Assembly: GCA_963422705.1 (NCBI GenBank)
Contig: OY730443.1
Coordinates: forward strand, 3,906,001-3,970,000
Direction: 5' to 3'
Origin: G963422705 sp963422705
GTDB taxonomy: Bacteria > Poribacteria > WGA-4E > WGA-3G
DNA length: 64,000 bases
Below the pieces are notes generated by a model. The model was given only the letters and a program-made list of their open reading frames with translations. It was not told the DNA's origin and ran no database searches. Positions within the stretch are counted from its first letter, which is position 1, and every line of letters begins with the position of its first letter. The position numbers were made by a program, and so were the translations under genes. Of the stretch, positions 7,807 to 15,942 are shown piece after piece.

Positions 7807-8808
7807 ATGGGTCCAATGGACCAGAAGGAAAAATTAATCATGAACCAATTTAATGGGCTGGATGAGGTGCAAACCTATCTTAAGCTTATCACCGCTAAGC
7901 GAATTTTGCTTGTGATTGTGGGGGTAATACTTCTCGCGATCTTGGCGACATGTTTTTATACCGTCGAAGCAGACGAAATTGCTGTCGTTTTAATGTTTGG
8001 CAAATCTGTGCGTCAAACTGAGCCTGGCCTCCACTTCAAATTGCCACTCGGGATTGAGCAACCGATTAACGTCCCGGTGCGGAAGGTTTTCAAACAGGAG
8101 TTCGGATTTCGCACGCTCAAGGCAGGGGTGCGTACCCAATATGACACCCGGGATTACGGCGAGGAATCCTTGCTGCTGACAGGCGATTTGAACATCGCTG
8201 ATGTTGAATGGGTGGTTCAGTACAAGATTGAGTCGCCCGAAAAATTCCTATTTTCTGTGAGGAACCCGCAACTTGCTTTACGTGACTTGGCCGAATCTGT
8301 CATGAGCCGTGTGATTGGAGACAGGATTGTTACTGAAGTGCTAACCGTCGGGCGTATTGAAATCGCAGCGGAGGTTGAGCAACATCTACAGGCGCTTCTG
8401 GACCGGTATGAGACAGGGTTGGGAATAGCTACGGTGACATTGCAGGATGTGAATCCGCCGGAGGAAGTAAAGTCCGCGTTTAACGCCGTTAACGAGGCGA
8501 AGCAGGTAAAAGACCGGTTAATCAACGAGGCCTGGCGCGACTACAACCAATCTGTACCGAAGTCCAAAGGGCTCGCCTCCCAAAAAATTTCTGAAGCACA
8601 AGGTTACGCCCTCAAACGTGTTAACCAAGCGCAAGGCGATGCCGAACGCTTCAACGCCATCCGCGCAGAATATCAGACAGCCAAAGAAGTGACGCGCCGG
8701 CGGCTCTATCTGGAAGCGATGCAAGACATTTTGCCGCAGGTTCAAGAGATTTATGTGCTTGACGCTGAAACCAACATGCCGATTCCACTCTTGCAACTTG
8801 GGAAATGA
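7807..8808 (+). CDS. hflK: SPFH-domain protein HflK
   Basis: 333 residues from ATG 7807, or 322 from ATG 7840 (MNQF), which has AAGGA upstream; both starts are possible. One N-terminal membrane segment (RILLVIVGVILLAILATCFY) precedes an SPFH/Band 7 domain beginning at YTVEADEIAVVLMFGK. The C-terminal half is helical and Ala/Glu-rich (RDYNQSVPKSKGLA), matching HflK. HflK and HflC form a large membrane cage around the FtsH protease and modulate its degradation of membrane proteins. hflC follows 29 bp after the stop. It is shorter than E. coli HflK (419), lacking the Gly/Pro-rich N-terminal extension, as in many other phyla. Confidence 0.9.
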   Translation: MGPMDQKEKLIMNQFNGLDEVQTYLKLITAKRILLVIVGVILLAILATCFYTVEADEIAVVLMFGKSVRQTEPGLHFKLPLGIEQPINVPVRKVFKQEFGFRTLKAGVRTQYDTRDYGEESLLLTGDLNIADVEWVVQYKIESPEKFLFSVRNPQLALRDLAESVMSRVIGDRIVTEVLTVGRIEIAAEVEQHLQALLDRYETGLGIATVTLQDVNPPEEVKSAFNAVNEAKQVKDRLINEAWRDYNQSVPKSKGLASQKISEAQGYALKRVNQAQGDAERFNAIRAEYQTAKEVTRRRLYLEAMQDILPQVQEIYVLDAETNMPIPLLQLGK

Positions 8809-8837
8809 GCCACCGACTACATATAAGGAGAAGACTG

Positions 8838-9797
8838 ATGAGCGCGAAAATACTAATCCCACTGGTTATTATTGTAATCCTTGTGGTGCCTTTCGCCATG
8901 GGTATGTTCTATATTGTCCCTGAAGGGCAGCAGGTTGTCATTACTGAATTCGGCCGTCCTATTGGGAAACCCGTTATCACAGCAGGATTGAAAATCAAAA
9001 CGCCGTTTATTCAGCAAGTGCATCGTTTCGACAAGCGCGTCCTGGAATGGGATGGGTTGCCAAACCAGATTCCGACAAAGGATAAAAAATTTATCTGGCT
9101 GGATACAACCGCACGCTGGCGAATTAAAGACGCTCTCAAATTCTATCAGGCACTTGGAACCGAAGAATTCGCACAATCCCGCCTTGATGATGTCATTGAT
9201 TCCGCAGCACGCGATTTAGTGACGGCGCAGCTTTTAATCGAGGTTGTCCGGAATTCAAACCGGGTACTTCAGCTCGATATGGAAATCCTCGAAGATGAAG
9301 AAGCCCAATCCGGCGAATCCTTGGAGGAAATTCAGATTGGCAGAGAACAGATTACTCAGATGATTCTCGAAAACGTACAGGAAACGGTACCCCAATTCGG
9401 CATTGAACTGGTTGATGTTCAGGTAAAACGAATCAATTATGTCGATGAAGTCCGCCAGAAGGTCTTCGCACGCATGATTTCTGAACGTCAGCGTATTTCT
9501 GAAAAATACAAATCCGAGGGCGAGGGCGAAGCCGCGAATATCATGGGGCAAAAACAGAAGGAATTGGAACGGATTGAATCAGAAGCCTATAAGGAAGCCG
9601 AAGAGATTAAAGGGGATGCGGATGCCGAAGCCATTCGTGTCTATGCGGAAGCACACGGAAAAGACCCGGAGTTTTTCGCATTTCTCCAAACCCTGGAAAC
9701 CTATCGTAAGACAGCCAGCGCCAGTATGAAACTCATACTAACAACCGATAGTGAACTTTATAAGTACCTCAAAAAGAGTCAATTGTCCGGACGTTAA
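8838..9797 (+). CDS. hflC: SPFH-domain protein HflC
   Basis: 319 residues from ATG 8838, chosen over the upstream in-frame start at 8805 because AAGGAGA lies just before it. An N-terminal membrane anchor (ILIPLVIIVILVVPFAMGMF) is followed by FYIVPEGQQVVITEFGRPIG, the HflC form of the SPFH domain, then a long coiled-coil rich in Glu/Ala/Lys (residues about 220-270; RISEKYKSEGEGEAANIMGQ). The C-terminal FFAFLQTLETYRKT is typical of HflC. Partner of HflK in the same operon. A strong hairpin closes the operon downstream. Confidence 0.92.
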   Translation: MSAKILIPLVIIVILVVPFAMGMFYIVPEGQQVVITEFGRPIGKPVITAGLKIKTPFIQQVHRFDKRVLEWDGLPNQIPTKDKKFIWLDTTARWRIKDALKFYQALGTEEFAQSRLDDVIDSAARDLVTAQLLIEVVRNSNRVLQLDMEILEDEEAQSGESLEEIQIGREQITQMILENVQETVPQFGIELVDVQVKRINYVDEVRQKVFARMISERQRISEKYKSEGEGEAANIMGQKQKELERIESEAYKEAEEIKGDADAEAIRVYAEAHGKDPEFFAFLQTLETYRKTASASMKLILTTDSELYKYLKKSQLSGR

Positions 9798-9833
9798 CTG
9801 GAGGAACTCTGAAACAGGCCGCAATTTTCGGTG

Positions 9834-9868
9834 GACGGCGCTGAACCGCCGCACGTTTCAGCGCCGTC
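9834..9868. terminator. Hairpin between hflC and the DUF1552 gene (bidirectional terminator?)
   Basis: Perfect 12-bp stem GACGGCGCTGAA (9834-9845) / TTCAGCGCCGTC (9857-9868) with an 11-nt loop, between two converging genes. It has no clear T-run on either side, so termination is inferred from position and stem strength. Confidence 0.5.
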
Positions 9869-9912
9869 GGTAGGTTTAAAGCAAGGTATCTTGAAAAGTG
9901 ATGCCGTGTTCT

Positions 9913-11256
9913 CTAAGAGAGGCTGCCCAAACTTGCAGTGCTATCCCCTAATCGTGGTAAATTCACATCCATGCGGTTCAGTAGTGCAAGCCAGAGATTG
10001 TTAAGCGGGGTTTCGACAGGGTATTTGATATGTCGCCCGCTCTTAATCGTGCCACCGCCTTGACCCGCTAGGAGGATGGGCAAATCGTGGTGACTATGCC
10101 GATTCCCATCAGCGTTGCCACTGCCGTACACAATCATTGAATGGTCCAGTAGCGAACCGTCCCCTTCAGGCGTCGCGTCAAGTTTTTCCAAGAAATACGC
10201 TAGCTGCTGGGTATGGAAAAGGTTTATCTGGCGAACTTTTTCTATCTTTTCTTCGTTGCCGCCATGGTGTGTCAGCTCGTGGTGTCCTTCCCGCACATTG
10301 ATAACCGGGTAAGATTTGTTACTCCCCTCATTTCCTATGACGAAGGTAACAATCCGCGTCACATCTGTCTGAAATGCGAGCACAATCAGCTCTACCATGA
10401 GTCGAAAGTGTTCTTGAAAATTTTCAGGCATCTCCTCTGGGGCGTTATATTCCGGGCTTTTTATCGGCGGAAATTTTTCTGCAGATTCAATTCTCATTTC
10501 GATATCGCGAATCGCGGAGAAGTACTCGTCAAGTTTGCGCGTATCATTTCCCCCCACTTGGCGAAGCAGGTTTTTTGAGTCCTCTCTTACGAAATCGAGA
10601 ATGCTTTTTCGCTGTTTGTCGCGTTGTGCGCGCTGGGCATCTGGCATCGTAGAGAATAGCCGGTTAAAAGCGAGTCGCGGGTTAATCTCGTTGGGTAGCG
10701 GTTGCGTGGCTGAACGCCAGGACAACGTTGATGAATAGAGGCAGCTATAACCCGAGTCGCAATTTCCTGCCTTCCGTCCCGCCTCGATGCCGAGTTCGAG
10801 TGAAGGCAGTCGTGTCTGATTGCCGATGTGGAAGGCCGCGGCCTGATCTGCTGAAACGCCTGCACGGATGTCCGCGCCGTCGGTTTTGCGCGGTTGTGCC
10901 CCCGTTAAGAACGCCGCCATCGCCCGGGCGTGGTCCCCGCCACCATCACCATTGTGACGCGCTTTATCTGCGGTGAGTCCACTGAGCACCAACATTTTAT
11001 CTTTTACCTGTTCCAACGGTTTCAAAATACTGGGCAACTCATAGGCGCCACCCAGCTGTTTCGGGCGCCACTGTTCCATAATCTTTCCGTTCGGAACATA
11101 CAGGAATGCCAGCCGATTCGGGGCCGCTTGTACGCCACCGGTGGACGCGCTTGAAAGCGCTGTGAGCGGGCCCATCGCTTCTAACCACGGTAGGGCAACG
11201 CTCAACCCCAGCCCACGTAAAAATGTTCGCCGTGAAAGTTGTTTTGATTTTTTCAT
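9913..11256 (-). CDS. DUF1552 (HXXSHH-motif) secreted protein with Tat signal
   Basis: 447 residues from ATG 11256. The N-terminus SKQLSRRTFLRGLGLSVALP is a twin-arginine signal. The diagnostic HSHHDLP near the C-terminus (GSGNADGNRHSHHDLP) gives the DUF1552 (HXXSHH) family, related to the phosphatase/sulfatase superfamily and of unknown reaction. In Planctomycetes and Poribacteria it is found next to DUF1592-type cytochromes, as here, and the pair is assumed to act outside the cytoplasm in oxidative breakdown or electron transfer. The Shine-Dalgarno is weak (GAAG). A miniature IS lies directly upstream (11262-11440) and may have separated it from the SMP-30 gene or changed its expression. 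Confidence 0.88.
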   Translation of the reverse strand: MKKSKQLSRRTFLRGLGLSVALPWLEAMGPLTALSSASTGGVQAAPNRLAFLYVPNGKIMEQWRPKQLGGAYELPSILKPLEQVKDKMLVLSGLTADKARHNGDGGGDHARAMAAFLTGAQPRKTDGADIRAGVSADQAAAFHIGNQTRLPSLELGIEAGRKAGNCDSGYSCLYSSTLSWRSATQPLPNEINPRLAFNRLFSTMPDAQRAQRDKQRKSILDFVREDSKNLLRQVGGNDTRKLDEYFSAIRDIEMRIESAEKFPPIKSPEYNAPEEMPENFQEHFRLMVELIVLAFQTDVTRIVTFVIGNEGSNKSYPVINVREGHHELTHHGGNEEKIEKVRQINLFHTQQLAYFLEKLDATPEGDGSLLDHSMIVYGSGNADGNRHSHHDLPILLAGQGGGTIKSGRHIKYPVETPLNNLWLALLNRMDVNLPRLGDSTASLGSLS

Positions 11257-11261
11257 TGTAT

Positions 11262-11440
11262 CTTCGGGCAGGATACCCCGCTGCTTTCGCTCGGGGAGGA
11301 ATGCCCGCTCCTGTATTGTGTCGAAAAAAAAGGTTTGAAATTCTATCAAAGTGGAGCGATAATAAGACGGTGGACACTTTGAGAAAACCGCAGTTGCTAC
11401 GAAGCACAAGCCCCTGCCTTTAGGCAGTGGGTGCCTTGAC
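11262..11440 (+). mobile_element. Miniature IS605-type element: both ends, no genes
   Basis: A left-end hairpin (CGGGCA 11265-11270 with TGCCCG 11302-11307; inner CCCCG/CGGGG, loop core CTTTCG) is joined after about 40 bp to a 90-bp segment (11351-11440) that matches the right end of IS copy 3 (59962-60052) almost base for base (GTGGAGCG, TAAGACGGT, GCAGTTGCTA, AAGCCCC). It ends in a CCCCTGCC-TTTA-GGCAGTGGG hairpin and GTGCCTTGAC. It has no tnpA, no tnpB and no 83-nt leader. It lies in the promoter region of the DUF1552 gene. Best read as a non-autonomous MITE-like derivative. Confidence 0.72.
11351..11440 (+). ncRNA. Orphan omega-RNA-like right end (miniature element)
   Basis: This is the right-end block of a TnpB element without its nuclease. 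If transcribed it could give a scaffold whose guide starts at 11441 (CATTTCTCCTTTGAACTGCT), the flank near the end of the SMP-30 gene. The upstream 60 nt are conserved with copy 3 as well as the hairpin, which favours selection or recent origin. Expression is not shown. Confidence 0.45.
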
Positions 11441-11533
11441 CATTTCTCCTTTGAACTGCTTGGGCAACTGAACCTATCCCTTCGCGTATGGCCCTTCTCT
11501 CATTTTCGATGTAATCGCTAAACGTTAACTCAG

Positions 11534-12580
11534 TTAAAAGAGGGGTACGCCTTGTGCTTCTACATAGACAGAGTAGAGCGATTGGCTACCCGCCATAAAA
11601 AGTCTATTCCGTTTCACGCCACCGAAGCAGATGTTGGCACAAATTTCCGGAAGGTGAATTTTACCGATAAGCGTTCCGTCCGACGCAAAGATGTGGACAC
11701 CATCATAGCCCTTGCCACCCCACCCCGCACCTGCCCACAGATTGCCATCAATATCGCATCGAAGCCCGTCAGCAGCACCCGGTGCCATATCAGAGAATAC
11801 CTGTTTGTTCGTCAACTGTTCACCGTTGACGACATCATATATAACGATGTTTTTAGGTGTCCCGGTATCAGCAAGATAGAGTTTATCATAAGTCGGAGAA
11901 AAACAGATACCGTTTGGTCTTTCGAGTTCATCTGTTACAACGTTTGCTTTCCGGGTTTCTGGATTCAGCCGATAAACGGAAGTTGGTAATTCGGATTCCG
12001 CTTTATGTCCTTCGTAATTGAACATGATGCCGTACCCCGGGTCGGTGAACCAGATGTGTCCGTCCGGATGAACTACCACGTCGTTTGGTGCGTTGAACCG
12101 TTTTCCGTTAAAGTTATCTATCAGTACGGTAATCGTGCCGTCATATTCGGTTCGTGTGACGCGCCGCGTGCCGTGTTCGCAGCTGATGAGCCTGCCTTGC
12201 CTGTCTCGCGTGTGTCCGTTAGTGTAGTGGGACGGTTTACGGTAAACACTCACTTGTCCTGTCGCTTCCTGCCATTTCAGGATGCGGTTGTTTGGAATAT
12301 CACTCCAGAGGAGGTACCCGCCATCCCCGAACCAAACGGGGCCTTCGCACCAGCGTGCACCTGTCCATAAGCGCTCCACAACAGCATTCCCGAGTTTGTA
12401 TTTCGCGAAACGGGGTTCAAGCACTTCAATGGCTGGCTCCGGATAACGCGTAATCGGTTGCCCCGTCGCGGATGTCTCCGCCAACGTTGTCACAGGTGCT
12501 ATGCCTGCGAGGAAGGGTAGGATAACACCGGCACTCCGTAAAAACTTTCGACGTGAAAGCTGCTTTGAGATAGTGTTCAT
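11534..12580 (-). CDS. SMP-30/gluconolactonase/LRE-family beta-propeller with Tat signal
   Basis: 348 residues. SKQLSRRKFLRSAGVILPFL is a twin-arginine signal, so it is exported folded. The body is a six-bladed SMP-30 propeller: LWTGARWCEGPVWFGDGGYL, NGHTRDRQGRLISCEHGTRR, FNAPNDVVVHPDGHIWFTDP and ERPNGICFSPTYDKLYLADT are its metal- and substrate-side loops. Family members hydrolyse sugar lactones with a divalent metal. The start overlaps the stop of the upstream cytochrome gene by ATGA (12577-12580), so the two are translationally coupled. The lactonase, cytochrome and DUF1552 together suggest periplasmic sugar oxidation, as inference. Confidence 0.9.
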   Translation of the reverse strand: MNTISKQLSRRKFLRSAGVILPFLAGIAPVTTLAETSATGQPITRYPEPAIEVLEPRFAKYKLGNAVVERLWTGARWCEGPVWFGDGGYLLWSDIPNNRILKWQEATGQVSVYRKPSHYTNGHTRDRQGRLISCEHGTRRVTRTEYDGTITVLIDNFNGKRFNAPNDVVVHPDGHIWFTDPGYGIMFNYEGHKAESELPTSVYRLNPETRKANVVTDELERPNGICFSPTYDKLYLADTGTPKNIVIYDVVNGEQLTNKQVFSDMAPGAADGLRCDIDGNLWAGAGWGGKGYDGVHIFASDGTLIGKIHLPEICANICFGGVKRNRLFMAGSQSLYSVYVEAQGVPLF

Positions 12581-15027
12581 GGTGACTCCTTTGCACCTCG
12601 GCGTAACCGAAACGGGTCACTTTTAGCGATCTCTTTAATCAGCACGGGGAATTTGTAATTGTTTAATTTGAGTTGCGTGACGATTTTTTCAACGGTTGGC
12701 CTGTCATAATAGGCTAACCCCCTCCCTAAAGCATAAGTTAACATTTTCTCCGTCAAGCAGCGTGCAAACTCTTCTTGCCTCTCTTTGAGAATCTGTTTTA
12801 AGCCTGTTATGCCTTCGAAGGTTGTCCCATCTGGCAATACGCCGGCTGTATCAATTTTAAGTTCACCTTCCTTCGTCCGGAAACCCCCAATGGCATTGTA
12901 GTTCTCAAGGGCGAATCCGATTGGATCCATTTTGGCGTGACAGCTCGCGCACCCCGGTTCGTCGCGATGTTGTTCAAGTCGTTGCCGCAATGTTGCCCCT
13001 GTAACCGCTTCGTGTTCTTCTTCTAATTCGGGAACATCCGGTGGTGGTGGCGGCGGTGGTGCCCCGAGGAGTTGCTCCAAAACCCAACGTCCGCGTTTAA
13101 CAGGTGACGTACGCGTCGGATTCGAGGTTACTGTCAGCACACTGCCCTGGGTAAGGATACCGCCGCGCGAATCCCCTTGCAATTTAACCCGGCGAAACGT
13201 TCTGCCCTTAATACGTTTGCCGCCCGGAACGTTTGCCTGTTGCCCTAGCCAATTGCCTTGTGTATCTGCAATCCCGTAGTGATTCGCCAATGTCTGATTG
13301 AGGAAGGTGTAATCCGCATCAAGTAGCTCAAGCAGGCTCCGCTCTTCTTGAAAAATCGATGCTAAAAACAGTTCAGTTTCCTTAAACATCGCCCTTTTCA
13401 ATCTTTGCGTGAAGTGCGGGAACCGCTCCGTATCCGGTGATGAGGTTGTTAACCGTTGAATCTGTAACCATTGCAAGCCGAAATTGCGTGCGAGGGCGGC
13501 CGCTTTCGGGTCCGCAAGCATCCGCTGAACCTCAGATTCAAGTTGAAGGCTCAATTGGTTTTTCTCGGCGAGTTCAAGGAGCCTATCATCCGGCATGCTG
13601 CTCCACAAGAAGTAGGACAATCGAGAGGCGAGGTGAAACTCATCAATCGGGCGCGGCTCAGGGCTTTTGGGACGCTCATCTAATTCCAATCGAAATAGGA
13701 ATTTCGGTGAACAGAGGATAACCTTAATCGCCTCTTGGATACCCGCTTCCCACTTCGCATGAGTGGCTTGGATGGATGTTACAAATTGAGCGAGCGCCTC
13801 AACTTCATGCGTGCCCGGTGGACGACGGTACCCACGACGCAGCAGACGAGTCAATACTTCCCGTGTCTGAGCGGATTGTGGGATGTTCGGGGTACACGCC
13901 AGGATTTTGAAATGGGAGGCCGGCCGCGTCTCCAGTGGCCCTTCGGACCACAATGTACGAATCTGGAGCGTGGCTTGCGGCGCACCGGGTGGCGGCTTTA
14001 ACATGGCGATACCCGCGGTTTCAATACCGGGCATGTGGCTGACTAGGACTTCAATGTGCTGATTTTTTTTCGGGGCACGGGCGGTAATCTCAAATGTTTT
14101 TAAAATTTTGATTCTATGATTCGCTGTCGGGGAAACCCCCACCAATTGTGACAATTCGTCCGGCGTTGAGAATTCCTCTAACGCTTTACCTTCAACGAAT
14201 AGCGCAACTTCCACCGGGGTTTTACCCTCCGTTTCCGCATAAAGCGTTGCACGGTAGATGAGCTCAGCATCACCGATGAGTTTGAGAGATTTTGCATCTG
14301 TGGTAAAAGGGCCTGATTTCCACGGCGCCGTGGAAGCCGGGTCCAACAGCCGGAAACGTTCATAAGGGACATCGTCGTGCCGGGGATGTAAATTCCGCGC
14401 GTTCACGTAACGTTTGGAAGGCGGCGGCGGTTCCACGAGGATGACGCGCTCAGCAATTGCTTCTGCAGCTTCAAGGTACCGTTCCATCAGGAGGGGCGAC
14501 AGACTCAGCACATCACCGATATTATCAAAACCATATCCGACATCATCGGCTGGAAAATTTTCAGTCGGGTCAAAATCAACACCCAATAAATCGCGAACGG
14601 TATTTTTGTATTCGACTTTATTGAGTCTCCGAACTGTCACTCGCCCCGGGTCCGGTTTTGCCGTGCGTGCCGCGTGCTCAAAAATCGCTTCAACCTGGTT
14701 GATAAACGACTCCGATTCTGATAGAAGCGGCTGCTCGCTATCCGACGGTGGCATCAACCCTGTTGATAACATTTCTAATACACCTTCCCAGATGTCACTG
14801 TTCTCGATTAAGGAACGGTTATCTGCAAATGAATCGAGCGCCAGCCCCGCAGAGGGGAGCGCCCCGGTGTGACAACCGAAGCAGTAAGTCTCCATGAAAG
14901 GGATGCCCTCTTTCGTAAAATCAGGAGCCTCTTCGCCAGCTATTAGGGGGAACGGAAAAAAAACTAAACCGAATATAAAGATGAAACAGGTGCCCGGTAA
15001 AATATTAGTGGGTGCTCTATAACGCAT
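12577..15027 (-). CDS. DUF1592/1588/1585-type planctomycete cytochrome c protein
   Basis: 816 residues from ATG 15027 with GGAAGA upstream; a TTG at 15042 would add five. A hydrophobic signal (FIFIFGLVFFPFPLIAG) leads to a c-type heme site CFGCH at residue 49. The DUF1587 region follows (VRRLNKVEYKNTVRDLLGVD), then a jelly-roll-like middle, DUF1595/DUF1592 (FHLASRLSYFLWSSMPDDRL), DUF1588 with a second heme-like CASCH (CASCHAKMDPIGFALENYN) and DUF1585 at the end (EEFARCLTEKMLTYALGRG). This set is typical of Planctomycetes, Verrucomicrobia and Poribacteria and is predicted to be a periplasmic electron-transfer enzyme. Its partner DUF1552 is two genes downstream. Confidence 0.92.
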   Translation of the reverse strand: MRYRAPTNILPGTCFIFIFGLVFFPFPLIAGEEAPDFTKEGIPFMETYCFGCHTGALPSAGLALDSFADNRSLIENSDIWEGVLEMLSTGLMPPSDSEQPLLSESESFINQVEAIFEHAARTAKPDPGRVTVRRLNKVEYKNTVRDLLGVDFDPTENFPADDVGYGFDNIGDVLSLSPLLMERYLEAAEAIAERVILVEPPPPSKRYVNARNLHPRHDDVPYERFRLLDPASTAPWKSGPFTTDAKSLKLIGDAELIYRATLYAETEGKTPVEVALFVEGKALEEFSTPDELSQLVGVSPTANHRIKILKTFEITARAPKKNQHIEVLVSHMPGIETAGIAMLKPPPGAPQATLQIRTLWSEGPLETRPASHFKILACTPNIPQSAQTREVLTRLLRRGYRRPPGTHEVEALAQFVTSIQATHAKWEAGIQEAIKVILCSPKFLFRLELDERPKSPEPRPIDEFHLASRLSYFLWSSMPDDRLLELAEKNQLSLQLESEVQRMLADPKAAALARNFGLQWLQIQRLTTSSPDTERFPHFTQRLKRAMFKETELFLASIFQEERSLLELLDADYTFLNQTLANHYGIADTQGNWLGQQANVPGGKRIKGRTFRRVKLQGDSRGGILTQGSVLTVTSNPTRTSPVKRGRWVLEQLLGAPPPPPPPDVPELEEEHEAVTGATLRQRLEQHRDEPGCASCHAKMDPIGFALENYNAIGGFRTKEGELKIDTAGVLPDGTTFEGITGLKQILKERQEEFARCLTEKMLTYALGRGLAYYDRPTVEKIVTQLKLNNYKFPVLIKEIAKSDPFRLRRGAKESP

Positions 15028-15077
15028 TGATGTATCTTCCAAATTTTAGCATCACAGGTTTTACAGCATTACTTGCA

Positions 15078-15106
15078 ATAATACCACATTTCTGTAGGCA
15101 AGGCAA
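15078..15106 (-). promoter_or_regulatory. Promoter-like pair upstream of the cytochrome operon
   Basis: On the minus strand TTGCCT (15101-15106), a 17-bp spacer and TATTAT (15078-15083), about 50 bp before the ATG at 15027. TTGCCT is directly repeated with a 5-bp period. A moderate match only. Confidence 0.4.
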
Positions 15107-15198
15107 GGCAAAATGGAGGGAGATGGGGATTCAATTTTCCTGAATGTCGTGTCGTTTTGAGCACTACTACTTGCCACTTCGCTCGCATGAGGCAAGCA

Positions 15199-15942
15199 TC
15201 AATTCTGGAAAAAGCGATAATAAAAAACGGTTGTGAGAATCTTATAGCCGGCTTTCACCGTTCCAAGGAAGGTTCCACTAATCTTGGAAACGCCGATTCG
15301 CTTTCGGTATCGGACGGGGACTTCACAGACGGGCAATTCCATTTTTGCGGCTTTGAGTTGCATTTCGACTGTCCATCCGAAGTTTTTGTCCCGCATCCGC
15401 ATCGCCATGAGTTCCGAATACCGAATGGCGCGGAACGGGCCAAGGTCCGTGTATTGAATGCCGAATAACCAGCGTATTAGGAGCGTCGCCATCCGGTTTC
15501 CGAACCGTGCTTGCGGTAACAAAGCCCCTTTTTCACAAGGTACGCGTGCCCCAATTACGAGTTCCATGTCATCTTCAAGGATTGGTTGAACCAGGCAAGG
15601 GATTTCTGTAGCGTCATCGCTATAGTCTGCATCCATAAAGACAACGATATCGGGCTGCGTGAGTGCCGCCATTCCGGCGAGACATGCGGCGCCGTAACCT
15701 CTTCGCGGTTCATTGACAACGCGCGCGCCGCTCTCTATTGCCACCCGTGCTGTATTATCAGTAGAGCCGTTATCAACGACAATAATTTCGTCGACAAAGC
15801 CTTTGGGAATATCGGCGATGACTTTGGCGATTGCTGCTGCTTCGTTAAATGCCGGAATAATGACAGAAATTTTCATTTTCTGTTTCTGTTTCTGAATCGG
15901 TTTACGGTTTTGTTGTCTGCATCTTATCTGAAATCCATTCAT
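15199..15942 (-). CDS. Glycosyltransferase family 2 (DPM1/UgtP-like)
   Basis: 247 residues from ATG 15942, which overlaps the moxR stop as ATGA; an internal ATG at 15876 (MKISVIIPAFNEA) is where homologues usually begin, so the first 22 residues (many Gln/Lys) may be untranslated. GT-A fold motifs: VIIPAFNEAAAIAKVI, the nucleotide-sugar site DNGSTDNTARVA, and the metal-binding DADYSDD. RFGNRMATLLIRWLFG and TDLGPFRAIRYSEL are typical of polyprenyl-phosphate glycosyltransferases of the dolichol-phosphate mannose synthase type. There is no C-terminal membrane pair. Probably transfers a sugar from a nucleotide donor to a lipid carrier. Confidence 0.85.
   Translation of the reverse strand: MNGFQIRCRQQNRKPIQKQKQKMKISVIIPAFNEAAAIAKVIADIPKGFVDEIIVVDNGSTDNTARVAIESGARVVNEPRRGYGAACLAGMAALTQPDIVVFMDADYSDDATEIPCLVQPILEDDMELVIGARVPCEKGALLPQARFGNRMATLLIRWLFGIQYTDLGPFRAIRYSELMAMRMRDKNFGWTVEMQLKAAKMELPVCEVPVRYRKRIGVSKISGTFLGTVKAGYKILTTVFYYRFFQN

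Noticed and set aside
11257..11409. N-terminal extension of the DUF1552 protein by 51 residues
   Set aside because: The extra part is the translated miniature element; the Tat signal shows the start at 11256.
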